From Pseudomonas poae (GTDB taxonomy: Bacteria; Pseudomonadota; Gammaproteobacteria; Pseudomonadales; Pseudomonadaceae), in the NCBI GenBank assembly GCA_004000515.1, contig CP034537.1, forward strand, positions 5,904,001 through 5,968,000: a stretch of DNA of 64,000 nt. The letters are read 5' to 3'. Position 1 is the first letter of the stretch; every line of letters begins with the position of its first letter. The notes under the pieces were generated by a model that searched no databases, was not told the origin of the DNA, and saw only the letters and a program-made list of their open reading frames with translations. This document shows positions 1-10,159 of this stretch, piece after piece. Both the position numbers and the translations under genes were made by a program.

Positions 1-110
1 TTACCCAGTTGGCCGTCGGCGGCCTGCTGTTTATCGGGCATGCGGAAAGCATTCACGGTTTTGATCTGCCGATGCGCCTGGTCTGTCCTTCGGTCTACGA
101 GCTTTTATGA
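1..110 (+). CDS. cheR: CheR-type chemotaxis methyltransferase, C-terminal end (partial)
   Basis: Only the last 35 codons are in the window; the gene enters from the left edge in the frame starting at base 3. The visible tail has the GGLLFIGHAES segment typical of the SAM-dependent CheR fold, near its last strand. CheR methylates glutamates on chemoreceptors in the cytoplasm. The stop overlaps the start of cheD by 4 bp (ATGA), and cheB follows. The order cheR-cheD-cheB matches the end of the che2 cluster of Pseudomonas. The assignment rests partly on this context because the catalytic part is outside the window. Confidence 0.8.
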   Translation, partial: TQLAVGGLLFIGHAESIHGFDLPMRLVCPSVYELL

Positions 111-592
111 GTCCTTCGATATTCCTGCGCCCTGGCGACTACTTTTTGGCACCCACGACGGCGTGGTCACGACATTGCTCGGCAGTTGTGTGGCGGTGGT
201 GTTGTGGCACCCGCGTCGGCAGTTGCTGGCGGTTTCGCACTTTTGCTGCCCTGCGATCCAGGCGCGAGTACACGCCTGGATACCCGTTACGGCGAGGCGG
301 TGTTCAAGCGCATCCACGCCGACATGGCCCGCCACGGCACCCGGCCCGAGGAGTACCGCAAAGGCATTTTCGGCGGCGGCAGCCTGGTGCGCTTCGAAGG
401 CAACCCACGGCGCAGGGTCGGCGATGGCAACAGCGCCTTCGCCCGTGAACAGTTCAGCCTGCGCAATTGGGCGGTCGATGCTTGGGACTTGAGCGGCGAT
501 CACTACCGACGCCTGCAGGTCAACGGCCGCAGCGGTGCGATTGAGTGCCAGCGCAACAGCGTGCCGGCATTGCCGGTACGGAGGCTGCGTTG

Positions 593-593
<1 letters not shown>
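107..593 (+). CDS. cheD: CheD chemoreceptor glutamine deamidase (frame broken twice)
   Basis: CheD deamidates glutamines on chemoreceptors. The N-terminus reads LRPGDYF, then the frame breaks at a T run (143-147). The catalytic TLLGSCVAV segment with its cysteine follows in another frame. It breaks again at TTTT (241-244), after which the rest ([16 protein letters not shown], then IFGGGSLV) reads to the stop. Restoring one T at each site gives 489 nt, a 162-residue protein of normal CheD length. It starts inside the end of cheR (ATGA overlap) and its stop overlaps cheB. Two T-run deletions suggest sequence error, but true loss of CheD cannot be excluded. Confidence 0.85.
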
Positions 594-1646
<1,053 letters not shown>

Positions 1647-1763
1647 AAAGTCTTCACACTTCACGACTTGCGCGTTCCCCCAAGCGGGCACGGACACTAC
1701 ACCGTCAATCACTGCAGCGAGATAAACGCTGCCTCCCGTTCTCTGCGATTTGGGCTGAAGCCT

Positions 1764-2419
1764 ATGCGTTGTCGAATTCTTGTAGCCAATATATATCCAT
1801 TGTTACGCGCCGGCCTGCGCGCATTACTGGAGCAAAAACAACACTACGAAGTGATTGCAGAAGCCGACCATGAACACTCACTCCTGGAACTCGCAACGCA
1901 TTGGCAGCCCGACATTATTCTGTTTGATATGGATATTGAACGTGGGGCCTGCCTGAAAGTACTCAAAAGCCTGTCGATCCACGCACCCACTAGTCGGGTC
2001 TTGATGATATCAATCCACAAGGATTCAAGCTTTGTGATGCAATGTCTGCAACTCGGTACAAAAGGCTACCTATTGAAAAGCGCAGGCGTACTGGAGCTTG
2101 ACCTGGCCCTGGAGGCCCTGCGGGCGGCAGCCAATACCTGTCGGTTCCGGTAGTTTCGCTGGTGGTCAATCAGGCAGTAAAACAATCGCGCGAAGAAACA
2201 AAACATGTCTCGCATTCAAAACTGACCGTGCGCCAACTCGAAATACTCCGATTGATCGCACGGGGTGAAACGACACGCACTATTGCGCAAGGGCTGCGGT
2301 TAAGTATCAAAACGATCGAGGCCCATCGCTCTCAGATCATGCACCGGCTACATATTCACGATGTCGCCAGTTTGGTGATGTTTGCAGTCCGCGAGGGCAT
2401 CGTACAAATAAACGACTGA
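1764..2419 (+). CDS. LuxR/NarL-family response regulator with atypical receiver (one frame break)
   Basis: The N-terminal receiver-like domain (residues 1-120) keeps the acceptor D55 (ILFDMDIERG) and the late Lys (LLKSAG), but the usual acidic pair near residue 8 is Ala-Asn (ILVANIYPLLRAG). A LuxR-type helix-turn-helix follows (LTVRQLEILRLIARGE, then SIKTIEAHRSQIM). The two halves lie in different frames. One missing base near 2121-2126 joins them into 218 residues with the linker GSQYLSVPVVSLVV. No cognate sensor kinase is adjacent. The weak acidic pocket suggests phosphorylation-independent or altered control, by inference. The target is unknown. Confidence 0.8.
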
Positions 2420-2755
2420 GCCTAGTAAAAAATACGATATTTCTTTAAGACTCACGCGAATAAAAATACAAACGGGTTCCTTCATGAACCGCTAAAAGAA
2501 TCCAACGTCGACAAAAAAACAGCGTGTTCTTTTAATTAATCATGTCATTTCTTTGAATAGCGTTTTTCACACGTCTCACGATAAGCGTCCCGGCATCCCT
2601 TCTTGCGTAATTCACTGGGTACTGCCCTCGTGCACGCGGCTCGGGCCATTTGACTCGGTTGGTGAATTCGCCTCACAAGACTAATTCAAGTGCACACGTT
2701 TATTCGCCCGGCGTCGGCAGGGATACTGCGTCACTGCCCCTATGGATGCGCCATC
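2420..2755. other. Intergenic region, AT-rich, no gene seen
   Basis: This 336-bp gap between the LuxR-type regulator and the MDR oxidoreductase is richer in A and T than its flanks in its first half. A weak 5-bp inverted repeat (GGTTC/GAACC, about 2476-2491) lies 60 bases after the regulator stop but has no T run, so I do not call it a terminator. The second half should hold the promoter of the oxidoreductase; no clear -35/-10 pair was identified. Confidence 0.5.
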
Positions 2756-3744
2756 ATGATCAAGACTGACTTCGCTGCCTGGTCCTGGACCGCGGGTGCA
2801 GGTATCGACGGATTGCAACAAGTCCGAAAACCTCTCGAACAACCCGGCCCAGGCGAGGTGCTGATCGCTAATCGTGCCATCGCGCTGAACCCGGTCGACT
2901 GGAAAATCATTGAATGGGGCCACCCGGCGTGGAAAACCGGGCACATACCAGGTGTCGACGGCATGGGTGTGGTGGTAGCCGCCGGTGCCGGTGTGCCGAT
3001 CAAGCTTGGTACCCGCGTCGCGTATCACCAGGCGCTGGAGCGCGCAGGCAGTTTTGCGCAGTTTTGCTTGCTCGACGCGGCAACGGTCCTGCAGGTGCCT
3101 ACAGCCCTCGACGATGTCGTTGCGGCCTCAATGCCCTGCCCCGGCTTGACGGCATGGCAGGCTCTGGAAAAAATCCCGGTGGTGCACAACCGAGATGTGC
3201 TGATCATTGGCGCAGGGGTGCAGTCGGCCTGCTGCTGGCTCAACTGGCGGTACAACGCGGGTTTCGCACCTGGGCCACGGCGTCCACATCACATCACTCA
3301 CACTTGAAGGCACTGGGCGTGGTCGGCGTGTTTGACTATCGTGAAGCCAGTTGGCAGCAAACGCTTCAGGTCGCCCTAGGCGAAAGGCGCCTGCATGCCG
3401 TGTTTGACACCGTCAGCGCCACACACGCAGCCACACTGGCGTCGCTGCTAGGGTACAACGGGCACTTGGTATGCATTCAAGACCGCCAGGAGACCGCGCC
3501 GTTGCCAGCGTTCAGTACCGCCATTTCGCTGCATGAAGTAGCGCTCAACAGTTTTCACGCACACGCCAGCCTGAATGACCGACAGGCCTTACGCCAACAG
3601 GGTGAGCGACTGCTCCAAGGCGTGCTGGAGGGCCGTGTGCTGGCGCCTACCCGCCAGGCCTTCGACTTCGACGAATTGCCGCAGGCATTGCACGCACTCA
3701 AGCAAGGCGGCAGTGGCAAATGGGTGACCTGCTTAAACGAGTAG
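2756..3744 (+). CDS. Zinc-independent MDR-family alcohol dehydrogenase/quinone oxidoreductase (one frame break)
   Basis: Medium-chain dehydrogenase/reductase: a GroES-like N-terminal fold with NPVDWKIIEWG and HIPGVDGMGVV, and a nucleotide-binding fold (VLIIGAGG, then GLLLAQLAVQ). The zinc ligands of true alcohol dehydrogenases are not visible, so an NADPH:quinone-type reductase is more likely. The frame breaks at GGGG (3225-3228). Adding one G gives 990 nt and 329 residues. An upstream in-frame ATG at 2690 exists, but the family N-terminus fits ATG 2756. It converges on the GntR gene with an 17-bp gap. The substrate is unknown. Confidence 0.8.
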
Positions 3745-3761
3745 GCCACCACACCGGCCGA

Positions 3762-4442
3762 TTAATCCTCGGCCAGACTCTCCTTCTGCTCCAGCCACTC
3801 GATCATCAGTTCACCCCAGGCGATATCGGCCTGCAGCGCGGCCTTGGCTTTGTCGGAGTCGCGGGTGCGCAGCCCTTCCAGCACTTCAAAGTGCTTGTGC
3901 TGCGCGCTGGCCAGTTCCAGTTTCGGCACTTCCGCGTGAAAGCGACTCAGCAGCGGCCCCATGATGACCCACATATTCTCCAAGGTCTTGGACACCACCG
4001 GCATGCGCGCCGCGTTGATCAAAGCGAAGTGAAACTCTCGGTTGAGTAACGCCGCTTGACGGTGGTCGACCGAAACCGCCTTTTGAAACGCATCCTGAAT
4101 GCCTTCAAGCCTGGCCAGTTCCGGCGCGCTGATGCGCTGGGCAGCGGCGCCTGCAGCCTCACCTTCCAGCAGATGGCGGATCAACTGAATTTCCCTGAGT
4201 TGGCTGACCGACAGCTCCGGCACGTAAATGGACGTGGCGGCCTTCATGTCCAGCGCATGGTCGCTGACCAGACGGAAGATCGCTTCGCGCACCGGCGTGA
4301 TCGACACACCGAACTCTTCGGCCAGGGTGCTGATACGCAAGCGATCCCCTGGCTGATATTGGCCGTCCATTAGCGCCGTGCGAATAATGGAATACACCCG
4401 CTCACTCAAGTTGCCTTTATCAATGGGCTTATGCACGGTCAC
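3762..4442 (-). CDS. GntR-family transcriptional regulator, FadR/FCD subfamily
   Basis: Intact, 226 residues. An N-terminal winged helix-turn-helix (about 1-75: ERVYSIIRTALMDGQYQPGDRL, shown in part as LAEEFGVSITPVREAIFRL) precedes a C-terminal helical FCD ligand domain (NREFHFALINAARM, then HKHFEVLEGL). The start is GTG at 4442, with GGAG upstream. FCD regulators usually sense small organic acids or sugar-derived metabolites and repress adjacent catabolic genes. A motif copy lies about 70 bp upstream (4513-4533), and four more lie before the catabolic operons that follow. It is therefore the best candidate regulator of the whole 4.5-21.8 kb region, and probably of itself. Confidence 0.9.
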   Translation of the reverse strand: MTVHKPIDKGNLSERVYSIIRTALMDGQYQPGDRLRISTLAEEFGVSITPVREAIFRLVSDHALDMKAATSIYVPELSVSQLREIQLIRHLLEGEAAGAAAQRISAPELARLEGIQDAFQKAVSVDHRQAALLNREFHFALINAARMPVVSKTLENMWVIMGPLLSRFHAEVPKLELASAQHKHFEVLEGLRTRDSDKAKAALQADIAWGELMIEWLEQKESLAED

Positions 4443-4512
4443 TGTTACTCAATCTCCATGGTCGATGATGTTGCGCCTTGCAGGCATTGCCACCTGCGGC
4501 GCGAAGCGCAGA

Positions 4513-4533
4513 TCACGCATCATACATCATCAT
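4513..4533 (-). promoter_or_regulatory. Candidate GntR operator, copy 1 (before the GntR gene)
   Basis: Read on the minus strand this is ATGATGATGTATGATGCGTG plus A. It matches the copy at 14096-14115 (GATATATGATGCATGA) at 14 of 16 core positions. It lies 71-91 bases upstream of the GntR start, consistent with autoregulation. Recognition by this GntR protein is inferred. Confidence 0.55.
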
Positions 4534-4564
4534 TTTACCCCTGCCACTCCGTCCGGTACGCGCC

Positions 4565-5619
4565 TTAAATGCGCGCATCCCGCCGTCCCACGCCCTGCAG
4601 CAACACGGCGATCACAATGATTGCGCCCTTGATAATCTGCTGGGGATACGCCGGCACGCTTAGCAGGTTCATGATATTGCCGATCAATCCAAGCACCAGC
4701 ACGCCCACCAACGTATAAAAAACGGTGCCTTTGCCCCCGTCAGCAACGCGCCGCCGATGACGCATGCCGCGATCGCATCAAGCTCCAGGCCCATCCCGGC
4801 GCTGGGCGCCGCAACGCCCGAGCGCGAAGCAATCACCACTCCGGCCAATGCCGCCAGCCCACCGCAAATGCCATAGGCCGCCAGCTTGTAGCGCTCCACC
4901 GCAATACCCGCCAGCCGCACAGCGGTTTCGTTGCTGCCGCTGGCGATGGTCAATCGCCCATAGGTGTTGTAGCGCAGGATCAGCGCAAAGATGACGGTCA
5001 CCAGAATTGCCAGCCAGACAGGCCAGGGAATGCCAAGCACACCATCGCTCAAGCGGCCGAAATCGCGCAGCCATTGGGCACTGGTCAATTTGTCGTCCAG
5101 CCGCTGCGGCTGGCCATTCGACAAGATGAACGCCAGGCCGCGCCCTACGGTCATCATGGCCAGCGTCGCAATAAACGGCGCCATGCGAAAGTAGGCGATG
5201 AATGTACCCGTCACCAATCCCATCAGGACGCCACATGCGACGGCGACCGTCACCGCTAACAGCAAGCCGAGACCGCCTTCCACGGGCATGATATTCAAGG
5301 TCATGGCGACCACGATACCGCCCACGGCGGCGACGGACGCGACGGACAAATCGATGCCCGCCGTGAGGATCACGATCAACATGCCAATGCTCACCAACAG
5401 TAACGGCGTCAGTTGGCGCAGCAGGTTGCCAAGGTTCTGATAGGTAAAAAAGTCGGGGGACAGCACGCTGGCAACAATCACCAGCAGCACCAGCATCACT
5501 AGCGCGTTGTGCTCCAGGAACAGACGTTGCAGTGAGCGCCGGTGGGCCCGTCCTGCCTCGGGGTGACTGGTGTGTTTCATTGGCTCGGCCGCGGCCAGCT
5601 TGTAATTAGGATTATTCAT
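4565..5619 (-). CDS. Sugar ABC transporter permease, RbsC class (one frame break)
   Basis: Inner-membrane permease of the ribose/xylose (CUT2) class with about eight to ten hydrophobic helices. The conserved AGIDLSVASVAAVGGIV and the loop GSNETAVRLAGI are visible. The frame breaks at a C run (4734-4738 on the plus strand), inside GGALLTGGKGTVFYTLVG. One base restores 1056 nt and 351 residues, ending VLLQGVGRRDARI. It overlaps the ATPase stop by 8 bp and is the last gene of the leftward operon ALDH, binding protein, ATPase, permease. The substrate is not known. Confidence 0.88.
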
Positions 5620-7123
5620 GGTGCTCGACTCCCATCGCCAGGCAAATCATTTCTTGTTCTTTGATGCGCTCACCCGCCAGTTCACCGGCGATCGCACCTT
5701 CGCGCATGACCACGACACGGTCACACATGCCGATCACTTCCATCATTTCCGAAGACACCATGATGATCGCGACGCCTTGCTCGGCAAGGTCGTTGATCAC
5801 CCGATAGATTTCGGTTTTTGCGCCCACATCCACGCCACGCGTGGGCTCATCGAGAATCAGCACGCGACAGCCCGCATCGACCCACTTCATCAACGCGACT
5901 TTCTGTTGATTGCCCCCCGAGAGGTCGCCAACCAACTGTTCAATCGAGCGCGTCTTCACCGACAACTTCTGACGCAGGGCTTCAATGCCCTGGTTTTCAC
6001 GGCCGCTGGCAATCCACCCCATGTACCCGGTGTAAGGGCTGTCAGGGCGCAGCGCACCGTTGACGCGAATCGACATTTCCAACAGCACACCTTGATGCTT
6101 GCGGTCTTCAGGCAGCAGGCCGATGCCATTGGCAATGGCCTCGCGCGGCGTGCGGTTGTGCAGCTCACGGCCGTTGAGACGCACCGTGCCGGAAGCCTTG
6201 CGGTCGGCGCCGAAAATAGCGCGCATGGTCTCTGTGCGCCCGGCGCCGACCAGCCCGCAGAAACCCAGCACTTCCCCGGCACGCAGGTTGAAGCTCACAT
6301 CACGCACCAGCCGCCCGGCACACAGATGTTCAACCTCAAGCACCACCTCACCGATCTGCGCGTTGCGCGGCGGAAACAGATCGCTGAGCTCGCGACCGAT
6401 CATCATCTTGATCAACCCACGCTCGGTAATGTCCGCCAGCGCCAGGGTGCCGACGGTCTTGCCATCCTTGAGCACGGTCGCGCGGTCACAGATGCGGAAA
6501 ATCTCATCCATGCGATGTGACACATACACAATGCACACGCCCTTGCGGCGTAGCTCATCGAGCAGCCTGAAGAGCTTTTCCGCTTCGTGCGAGGTCAGCA
6601 CGGCCGTGGGTTCGTCGAACACCAGCACCTTGGAATTGCGCGACAGCGCCTTGCAGATTTCCACCGCCTGCTGATACGCCACCGGCAGGCTGCCGACCGA
6701 TTGGCGCACGTCGATGTCGCTAAAGCCCAGTTCATCCAGAATGGCCCGGGCTTTTTTGCGCATGGCGGCCCACTGCACAAAGCCACGGCTTTTGCCCAGG
6801 TCGTCGATGCAGATGTTTTCCGCCACGGACAGGTGGGCAGCCAGGGCAAACTCCTGGTAGATAATCGAAATGCCCAACTTGAGTGCATCACCCGGCTTGC
6901 GGATATCCACCGGCTCGCCATTAAGGCTGACCGTGCCGTTATCGCGCACGTAGGCACCGGCAAGGATTTTCATCAAGGTCGATTTGCCTGCGCCGTTTTC
7001 GCCCATCAGCGCGTGGATCTCCCCGGCATTCGCCGAAAAGCCCGCATGGCTCAGCGCGCTGATACCACCGAATTTCTTTGAAATGTCGAGCATCTCTACG
7101 GCAGGTTTATGCATCGCATTCAT
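5612..7123 (-). CDS. Sugar ABC transporter ATP-binding protein, RbsA class
   Basis: Intact, 503 residues from ATG 7123, which has GGGGAAG six bases upstream. There are two fused nucleotide-binding domains. The first has Walker A GENGAGKST and Walker B VLVFDEPTAVL. The second has the degenerate GLVGAGRTE P-loop, signature LSGGNQQK and LILDEPTRGVDVG, as in RbsA/XylG/MglA. It powers import through the RbsC-like permease, with the periplasmic protein encoded 70 bp upstream. The stop overlaps the permease start by 8 bp, indicating translational coupling. Confidence 0.93.
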   Translation of the reverse strand: MNAMHKPAVEMLDISKKFGGISALSHAGFSANAGEIHALMGENGAGKSTLMKILAGAYVRDNGTVSLNGEPVDIRKPGDALKLGISIIYQEFALAAHLSVAENICIDDLGKSRGFVQWAAMRKKARAILDELGFSDIDVRQSVGSLPVAYQQAVEICKALSRNSKVLVFDEPTAVLTSHEAEKLFRLLDELRRKGVCIVYVSHRMDEIFRICDRATVLKDGKTVGTLALADITERGLIKMMIGRELSDLFPPRNAQIGEVVLEVEHLCAGRLVRDVSFNLRAGEVLGFCGLVGAGRTETMRAIFGADRKASGTVRLNGRELHNRTPREAIANGIGLLPEDRKHQGVLLEMSIRVNGALRPDSPYTGYMGWIASGRENQGIEALRQKLSVKTRSIEQLVGDLSGGNQQKVALMKWVDAGCRVLILDEPTRGVDVGAKTEIYRVINDLAEQGVAIIMVSSEMMEVIGMCDRVVVMREGAIAGELAGERIKEQEMICLAMGVEHHE

Positions 7124-7193
7124 GTTCTTCCCCGTATGTGTACTCTCGCCGATCGGCCTGCGGCACACGCCACAGGCCGGTGCATCCGTGCCG

Positions 7194-8435
7194 CTACTTG
7201 AGGGCCGCCTTGATCTGCTCGATGGAGCGGAACGGCGGCACGGTTTCGGTGGAGGGCGGCAGGCTGTCAGCCTTGATGTAGGTGTCGACGTTGTCCGGGG
7301 TGATCAACGTGACCGGAAAGTAAGACGCCAGCGGCAAGTTGTTGGCATCCAGGCCTTTATCGAGTATCTGATGGATCAACTCGATGGCTGCCACGCCCGT
7401 TTCAGAACCGCTGTTAGTCGCACTCACCAGCAATTTGCCTTGCTTGATCAAGTCCAGCGCCACACGGAAACTCCCCGCACCGGAGGCGACCATCACGCTG
7501 CCTTTTTTTCCGGCGTTTTCCAGGGCATTGATCGCGCCGATGGCGATGAAGTCATTTTCAGCCATCACTAGGTTCAACGTGTCACCCTGGGATGCCAGGA
7601 TGTCTTCTGTGGCAGCAAGCCCACCCTCTTCGGTCCAGTCCCCACGACCCCAGGCCAATACGTTGAAGCCGCCTTCTGGCCAGTTGAAGCTACCTTTGGC
7701 TTTGATCTGCTGGAAAAACTTGAAGCCCTTGAGCATCGCGTCTTCCTTGGACAGCCCCAGCTTTCGCTCCTGGGAGCGCGCGTAGACAATCCCGGAGATC
7801 ATGCCGTTGAGTCGGCTTTCAGAGGTGGAGTTACCCATGACGCCAATGACCATGGCGGCATTGATTACCTTGGCCGGATCGGTCTTGCTGATCACATAGC
7901 GACCCGCTTCGAATCCACTGCCGTACGGGTTGCCGGTGCTGGTGGTAATCACTGGCGCCCTGGCGTCCGGCGCAGTGCCCACGGTGATGACCGGAATCCC
8001 GGCCGCCACTGCGCGCTCCACATCCGACACTGAGCCAAGCACATCGGTAGGGTCAATCACGATCAGGTCGACGCCCAGGGTGATGAAATTATCGACCTGG
8101 GCACTCTGCTTGGCGACATCGCTGTCGGCCACCTGCAACTCGATGTCGTAGTTGTACTTTTTTCGCGATGATGCGCGCATCGTCGAGCATCGAGACGAAC
8201 CAGGGGTTGCCCAGGGTGATTTCCGTCCAGCCGATACGCAGACGCTCGCCTTTCTTTTCAGCGGCAAGGCTTTGTTGATTGCGGTGCGGTCCGGCATGTC
8301 GGGGTCAATCACCCCGGACAGGGCGGTGTTGGGCATCAAACTGTAGATTTCATGTTTGCCGGCCGCCCAGGCGTGGGTGCCGATAAGGCTCGCCAAGGCA
8401 AAGGCGGTGATCGAACGAACAGCTGACAGCTTCAT
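7194..8435 (-). CDS. Periplasmic sugar-binding protein of the ABC transporter (two compensating frame breaks)
   Basis: A Sec signal peptide (MKLSAVRSITAFALASLIG, cleavage near AWA-AG) is followed by a type-I periplasmic fold of RbsB style (VDLIVIDPTDV, GIPVITVGT, NLVMAENDFIAIGAINALE). The ORF stays open over 413 codons. The stretch read as RKASVCVSAGRKSPWATPG is nonsense, however. One base is missing near 8262-8265 and one A is extra in the T run at 8158-8163 (plus strand). The corrected segment reads KKGERLRIGWTEITLGNPWF, then VSMLDDARIIAKKYNYDIEL, as expected for the family. It delivers an unknown sugar or polyol to the permease. Confidence 0.85.
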   Translation of the reverse strand: MKLSAVRSITAFALASLIGTHAWAAGKHEIYSLMPNTALSGVIDPDMPDRTAINKALPLKRKASVCVSAGRKSPWATPGSSRCSTMRASSRKKYNYDIELQVADSDVAKQSAQVDNFITLGVDLIVIDPTDVLGSVSDVERAVAAGIPVITVGTAPDARAPVITTSTGNPYGSGFEAGRYVISKTDPAKVINAAMVIGVMGNSTSESRLNGMISGIVYARSQERKLGLSKEDAMLKGFKFFQQIKAKGSFNWPEGGFNVLAWGRGDWTEEGGLAATEDILASQGDTLNLVMAENDFIAIGAINALENAGKKGSVMVASGAGSFRVALDLIKQGKLLVSATNSGSETGVAAIELIHQILDKGLDANNLPLASYFPVTLITPDNVDTYIKADSLPPSTETVPPFRSIEQIKAALK

Positions 8436-8513
8436 AATTATTGTTCTCCAAGTGCGCTGATGTGATCGGTGATGCAGGCGCTGCGAAGCACAGCGCCGTT
8501 TTTACGTGGGCAA

Positions 8514-10018
8514 TCAGGCTTGCAAGTCGATCCAGGCGGACTTGAGTTCCGAGTACTTGTCCAACGCATGCAACGAACGGTCGCGGCCGTTGCCCGACTG
8601 CTTGTAGCCACCAAACGGCATGCTGATGTCGCCGCCGTCGAAGCAGTTGACCCAAACGCTGCCGGCCCGCAGCGCACGGATCATCGAATGAGCACGCGTG
8701 AGGTTGCTGGTCCACAGGCTGGCGGCCAGGCCATAGGGCGAGTCATTGGCGATGTTCACGGCGTGCAGGTGATCCTTGGCGCTGATCACCGACAGCACCG
8801 GGCCGAAGATTTCTTCGCGCGCGATCGTCATGTCGTTGGTGACGTTGTCGAAGATCGTCGGCGGGATAAAGAATCCGTCGGCCAAGGCACCACCGGCGCG
8901 CTCACCGCCGAGCAAGATGCGTGCGCCCTGTTGCGCACCGATATGGATGTAGCCGAGCACGCGATCCATTTGCGCCTGATCGACCATCGCACCCAACTGT
9001 GTGGCTGGGTCGAGGGGGTCACCCACGGTAATGCCGCGAGCCACCTTCAAGACTTCAGCAACGAACTCTTCGCGGATACCTTCCTCTACGATCAACCGCG
9101 AGGGCGCGACGCAGACTTCACCCTGGTTGAAAAACATCGAGCGCGCAGCGGTGGCCGCGGCTTTTCCAGGTCATGGCAGTCATTGAGGATGATGTTCGGG
9201 GTCTTGCCGCCGCACTCCAACCACACCCGCTTCATGTTCGACTGGCCGGAATACTGCAGGAACAATTTGCCAACTTCCCCGGAACCGGTAAACACCAGCG
9301 TATCCACATCCATGTGCAGGCCCAGGGCGCGGCCGGCGGTCGGGCCGAAACCTGGCAACACGTTGAACACACCCGGCGGGATACCGGCTTCGGCTGCCAG
9401 CGCGGCGATGCGCAGCGCGGTCAGGGGCGATTGTTCGGCAGGTTTAAGGATCACCGAGTTGCCCATCGCGAGAGCCGGGGCAACCTTCCACATGGCCATC
9501 AGCATGGGGAAATTCCACGGTGTAACGGCCGCCACCACACCAATGGCTTCGCGGGTGATCATGCCCAACGCACAGGGCCCGGACGGGGCGATTTCGTCGT
9601 AGACCTTGTCGCAGCATTCCGCGTACCACTGCAGGCATTCGAGCACTGCATGCACATCGAAACCGCTGCTTTCGGAAACAGGCTTGCCCATGTCCAGGGT
9701 TTCGAGCAACGCCAGTTCGGTCATGTGCTGCTCAAACAGCGCGGCAAACCGCAACATCACGCGCTTGCGCTCCTTGGGCGCCCGTTGCGACCACACACCA
9801 CTGTCGAAGGCCTGGCGCGCCACCTTGACGGCGACGTCAACATCTTCGGCCTGACAGGACGCAACGTGGTTCAGTACCTGGCCATTGCGTGGGGAAATGT
9901 TGGCGAACGTCTGGCCGCTCAGGGCATCGACAAAGCGCCCATTGATAAACGCTTGCCCTGGCAGGTTCAGGGCGGCGACGCGCTGCTGGACCGCAGCGAT
10001 ATCTACGAGGGTATTCAT
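8514..10018 (-). CDS. NAD(P)-dependent aldehyde dehydrogenase (one frame break)
   Basis: ALDH superfamily, 501 residues after correction. Visible motifs are TPWNFPMLMAMWKVAPALA, FTGSGEVGK, the general base Glu in LECGGKTPN and the nucleophile Cys in QGEVCVAPS. The frame breaks near 9161 inside LEKAAATAARSMFFNQGEV; one G is missing. It starts at ATG 10018 after an AGGAG-like site. It is the first gene of the leftward ABC-importer operon and has a motif copy 48-63 bases upstream. It probably oxidises an aldehyde made from the imported compound; the substrate cannot be read from sequence. Confidence 0.9.
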
Positions 10019-10065
10019 ACTCTTGCGTCTCCTGTTTTTTGTTATAGGCGTAGGCGCCCAAAGAC

Positions 10066-10081
10066 GATATATCATGCATTA
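10066..10081 (+). promoter_or_regulatory. Candidate GntR operator, copy 2 (before the ALDH-ABC operon)
   Basis: GATATATCATGCATTA, matching the shared core GATATATSATGCATSA with one mismatch. It lies 48-63 bases upstream of the ALDH start on the minus strand, where a promoter-overlapping operator would be expected. Confidence 0.65.
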
Positions 10082-10159
10082 CCCGAATCTCAAGCGAAGC
10101 AAGCCCTTGATTCACCGGCTTTTATTCACAACTGTTGTGCACTGGAACCGCGCAATCGG

